Below are positions 5,904 to 7,503 of a DNA stretch of 7,503 nt, in pieces; within the stretch, counting starts at the first letter, position 1; every line of letters begins with the position of its first letter. The translations under genes were made by a program, and so were the position numbers. Source of the DNA: Patescibacteria group bacterium (GTDB taxonomy: Bacteria; Patescibacteriota; Patescibacteriia; UBA2591; PGYQ01). Location: assembly GCA_020061725.1 (NCBI GenBank), contig JAGUXS010000093.1, positions 1 through 7,503 of the forward strand, given 5' to 3'. The notes beneath the pieces are model-generated. The model worked only from the letters and a program-made list of their open reading frames with translations. It ran no database searches and was not told the origin of the DNA.

Positions 5904-7178
5904 ATGTCTTTTTCTATTAGAAAAATTTTATTTATTATTTTGTTTATTTTAGGTATTGTTTTTTTTGCTTTCTTGCTTTATTTTTTCTTTTTTAAGCCAA
6001 CCCCGTCATTGCCTCCAGTAGCGCCTTCAGAAGAAGTTGAAATCCCTGTGTCTGGATTGCCAGAAATAGGTCCTGGAGTTAAAAGAATAGTAGAAATTGA
6101 CGCTGAAACCGGTTTACCAATTACAAAAAAAATAGAAGAAATAAAACCAGTCACTGACGAATCTCCAATTGTCTATAAAGTTTCTCCAATTGCCGTTGGC
6201 GCGGAAACTCAAATCACTTCTTTGCCAATAGAAAATGTTCAAGACATAACTTTAAATTCAGATGGTTCTAATTTATTATATTATCAAAAAGACACAGGAA
6301 AATTTTATAAAATTTCTCCTGATGGCAAAATTAAAACTTTGCTTACCGATGATATTTATCCCGAAGTAAAAAAAATTTATTGGTCTTCAATAAAAAATAG
6401 GGTTATTTTAAGCTTTCCAGATAATTCTAAAATACTTTATGATTTTAATCAAAAAAAACAATTTTCATTGCCAAAATATTGGGATGATTTTTCTTTTTCT
6501 CCACAAGGAGAAAGCATTGCTTTTAAAACAACAAGCGACAATCCAGAAAAAAGATGGCTTTCAATCGCTAATCCGGATGGCACTGGATTTAAAGCAATAG
6601 AGCCAATGGGAGAAAATGATCACAAAGTAGAAGTTAATTGGTCTCCAAACCAGCAAGTTATAGCTTTATATGCCGAATCAATTGGATTAGATAAACAAGA
6701 GGTTTATTTTATTGGACAACAAAGAGAAAATTTTAAATCAATGATTGTTGAAGGGCAAGATTTTAAAAGTAAATGGAGTCCAAATGGAGATAGGCTTTTA
6801 TATAGTGTGTATAATGACGCGGCAAATAATAATCCAACTTTATGGATAGCTGACGCTCAAGGAGAAGATATTGGAAAAAATAGAATTTCAATTGGATTGC
6901 AAACATGGGCGGATAAATGTATTTTTTCTTCGGATAATGAAACCGTATATTGCGCTGTGCCAAGAAATTTGCCGGCTGGAAGTGGATTTTATCCAGAATT
7001 AGCGAATAAAAGTCCGAGTGATTTTTATAAAGTCAATGTTAAAACTGGACAAAATTATTTATTAGCCATTCCTTCAGGCGCTAATTATGTTATTGATCAA
7101 GTGGTGCTTTCTGGAGATGAAAAAAATTTATATTTTACAGATAAAGAAAAAAATTTACACAAAATACAGTTAAAATAG
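5904..7178 (+). CDS. Membrane-anchored TolB/PD40-like beta-propeller protein
   Basis: The 424-residue protein starts with a short basic segment and one hydrophobic helix at about residues 8-30, rich in Ile and Phe. There is no lipobox cysteine, so it is probably a signal anchor that leaves the rest outside the membrane. A proline-rich linker follows (about 31-60). From about residue 100 to the end, repeated beta-strand motifs of PD40/WD40-like type occur: LNSDGSNLLYY, FSPQGESIAF, WSPNQQVIALY, WSPNGDRLLYS, FSSDNETVYC and LSGDEKNLYF. At least six or seven are visible, enough for a closed propeller. The usual role of such domains is protein or ligand binding; no catalytic site is evident and the partner is unknown. 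Gene-specific naming (tolB) would be unsafe, since no Tol-Pal neighbours are present. It has its own promoter and a repeat-built leader without a Shine-Dalgarno sequence. Confidence 0.8.
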   Translation: MSFSIRKILFIILFILGIVFFAFLLYFFFFKPTPSLPPVAPSEEVEIPVSGLPEIGPGVKRIVEIDAETGLPITKKIEEIKPVTDESPIVYKVSPIAVGAETQITSLPIENVQDITLNSDGSNLLYYQKDTGKFYKISPDGKIKTLLTDDIYPEVKKIYWSSIKNRVILSFPDNSKILYDFNQKKQFSLPKYWDDFSFSPQGESIAFKTTSDNPEKRWLSIANPDGTGFKAIEPMGENDHKVEVNWSPNQQVIALYAESIGLDKQEVYFIGQQRENFKSMIVEGQDFKSKWSPNGDRLLYSVYNDAANNNPTLWIADAQGEDIGKNRISIGLQTWADKCIFSSDNETVYCAVPRNLPAGSGFYPELANKSPSDFYKVNVKTGQNYLLAIPSGANYVIDQVVLSGDEKNLYFTDKEKNLHKIQLK

Positions 7179-7187
7179 GACATAAAA

Positions 7188-7211
7188 CATTAAAACAATT
7201 AGAAATTTAAT
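7188..7211 (+). repeat. Leader repeat before rpmG, shared with gyrA
   Basis: This matches 2787-2810 upstream of gyrA at 22 of 24 positions. Here TTAGAAAT (7199-7206) can pair perfectly with ATTTCTAA (7224-7231) to form an 8-bp AT-rich stem. It lies just after the stop codon of the beta-propeller gene and about 40 bases before rpmG, so it could be a weak terminator, a leader structure or a dispersed repeat. Confidence 0.5.
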
Positions 7212-7251
7212 ATTTATTTTTTTATTTCTAAAAGCTATAAGCTAATTTAGT

Positions 7252-7407
7252 ATGCCTCAACCCAATTTAATAAAATTAGAATGCGCTGAATGTCATAATA
7301 TTAATTATTATTCATATAAGAATAAAAAGATTATTAAAGAAAGATTGGAATTAAAAAAATATTGTAAAAGATGCAAAAAACACACATTACATAAAGAAAC
7401 AAAATAA
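7252..7407 (+). CDS. rpmG: 50S ribosomal protein L33
   Basis: This 51-residue protein is bacterial L33, a small protein of the large ribosomal subunit. It shows the family pattern of an N-terminal LIKLECAEC, a central YYSYKNKK, and the near-universal ERLELKKYCKRCKKHTLHKE at the C-terminus. Four cysteines, C11, C14, C38 and C41, form the zinc-binding C+ version of L33. The start ATG at 7252 gives MPQPNLIKLEC, a normal length. It lies 73 bases after the beta-propeller gene on the same strand. In many bacteria rpmG precedes secE and nusG; here an IS end begins two bases after the stop codon, so any such linkage is broken or displaced. Confidence 0.93.
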   Translation: MPQPNLIKLECAECHNINYYSYKNKKIIKERLELKKYCKRCKKHTLHKETK

Positions 7408-7408
7408 T

Positions 7409-7431
7409 TGTTAGATAACGATACGTTGTAT
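7409..7431 (-). repeat. 23-bp IS end directly after rpmG
   Basis: The segment begins TGTTAGATAACG and is the inverted copy of 2422-2444 with one mismatch. It overlaps the stop codon and last codons (IQRIVI) of the minus-strand transposase at the window edge, so it is taken as that IS's right terminal repeat. Within it and just beyond, CGATAC and GTATCG (7419-7433) form a small hairpin. Confidence 0.6.
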
Positions 7432-7503
7432 CGAGTGATTAAAATTAGTTTTTAGATTATCAACTGGTGTTTTATATCTCAACCCTTTTAATCTGATAGT
7501 GAA
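7411..7503 (-). pseudogene. Transposase C-terminus, cut by the window edge
   Basis: The minus-strand frame is open from the window end to a TAA at 7411-7413. It encodes 30 residues: RLKGLRYKTPVDNLK, then a short tail ending in RIVI. The RLKGL.YKTP stretch is the usual C-terminal motif of rve-core DDE transposases and resembles the fragment at 2103-2291 (RLKSL.HKTP). Whether the gene is intact cannot be told, because the rest lies outside the window; it is marked here as a partial gene. Its end is fused with the 23-bp terminal repeat. Confidence 0.6.

Noticed and set aside
6763..6963. Minus-strand open frame of 66 codons
   Set aside because: It is antisense to the beta-propeller gene, with no family features or start signals.

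Overview
This is a very AT-rich window with almost no Shine-Dalgarno sequences. It holds short intergenic spacers, small zinc-ribbon ribosomal proteins L32 and L33, a full-length gyrase A subunit and several DDE transposase remnants. This fits a small-genome bacterium of the Candidate Phyla Radiation (Patescibacteria, Parcubacteria-like). That placement rests on general resemblance of the proteins and base composition, not on a search.

Layout. Positions 1-103 hold nothing I can interpret. Positions about 104-2291 are an insertion-sequence graveyard. A minus-strand DDE transposase gene (element 1) is split into a C-terminal piece (104-572) and an N-terminal piece (1666-2032). Between them lies a second, plus-strand IS (element 2, 573-1665) bounded by 13-bp perfect inverted repeats. 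Element 1 has lost its central catalytic part at the junction. Element 2's transposase still shows the D, D and E motifs but is broken by four +1 shifts, each at a G or C run. A third transposase C-terminal fragment lies at 2103-2291, followed by a large hairpin (2297-2339).

From 2533 to 7407 there is an intact plus-strand housekeeping block: rpmF (L32), gyrA, ruvX/yqgF, a membrane-anchored beta-propeller (TolB/PD40-like) protein, and rpmG (L33; 51 codons). The block combines ribosome parts, DNA topology and RNA/DNA processing with one envelope-associated protein of unknown role. The envelope gene has its own good sigma70-type promoter, immediately followed by six perfect 7-bp tandem repeats that end three bases before its ATG.

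From 7409 to the end the window enters another transposase gene on the minus strand. Its terminal 23 bp also occurs in inverted orientation at 2422-2444, so near-identical IS ends bracket the housekeeping block.

The most unusual signals are the nested IS with its G/C-run frameshifts, the promoter plus heptanucleotide repeat before the beta-propeller gene, the inverted IS ends flanking the block, and a related 24-bp leader sequence before both gyrA and rpmG. I see no CRISPR array, tRNA, rRNA or defence system.
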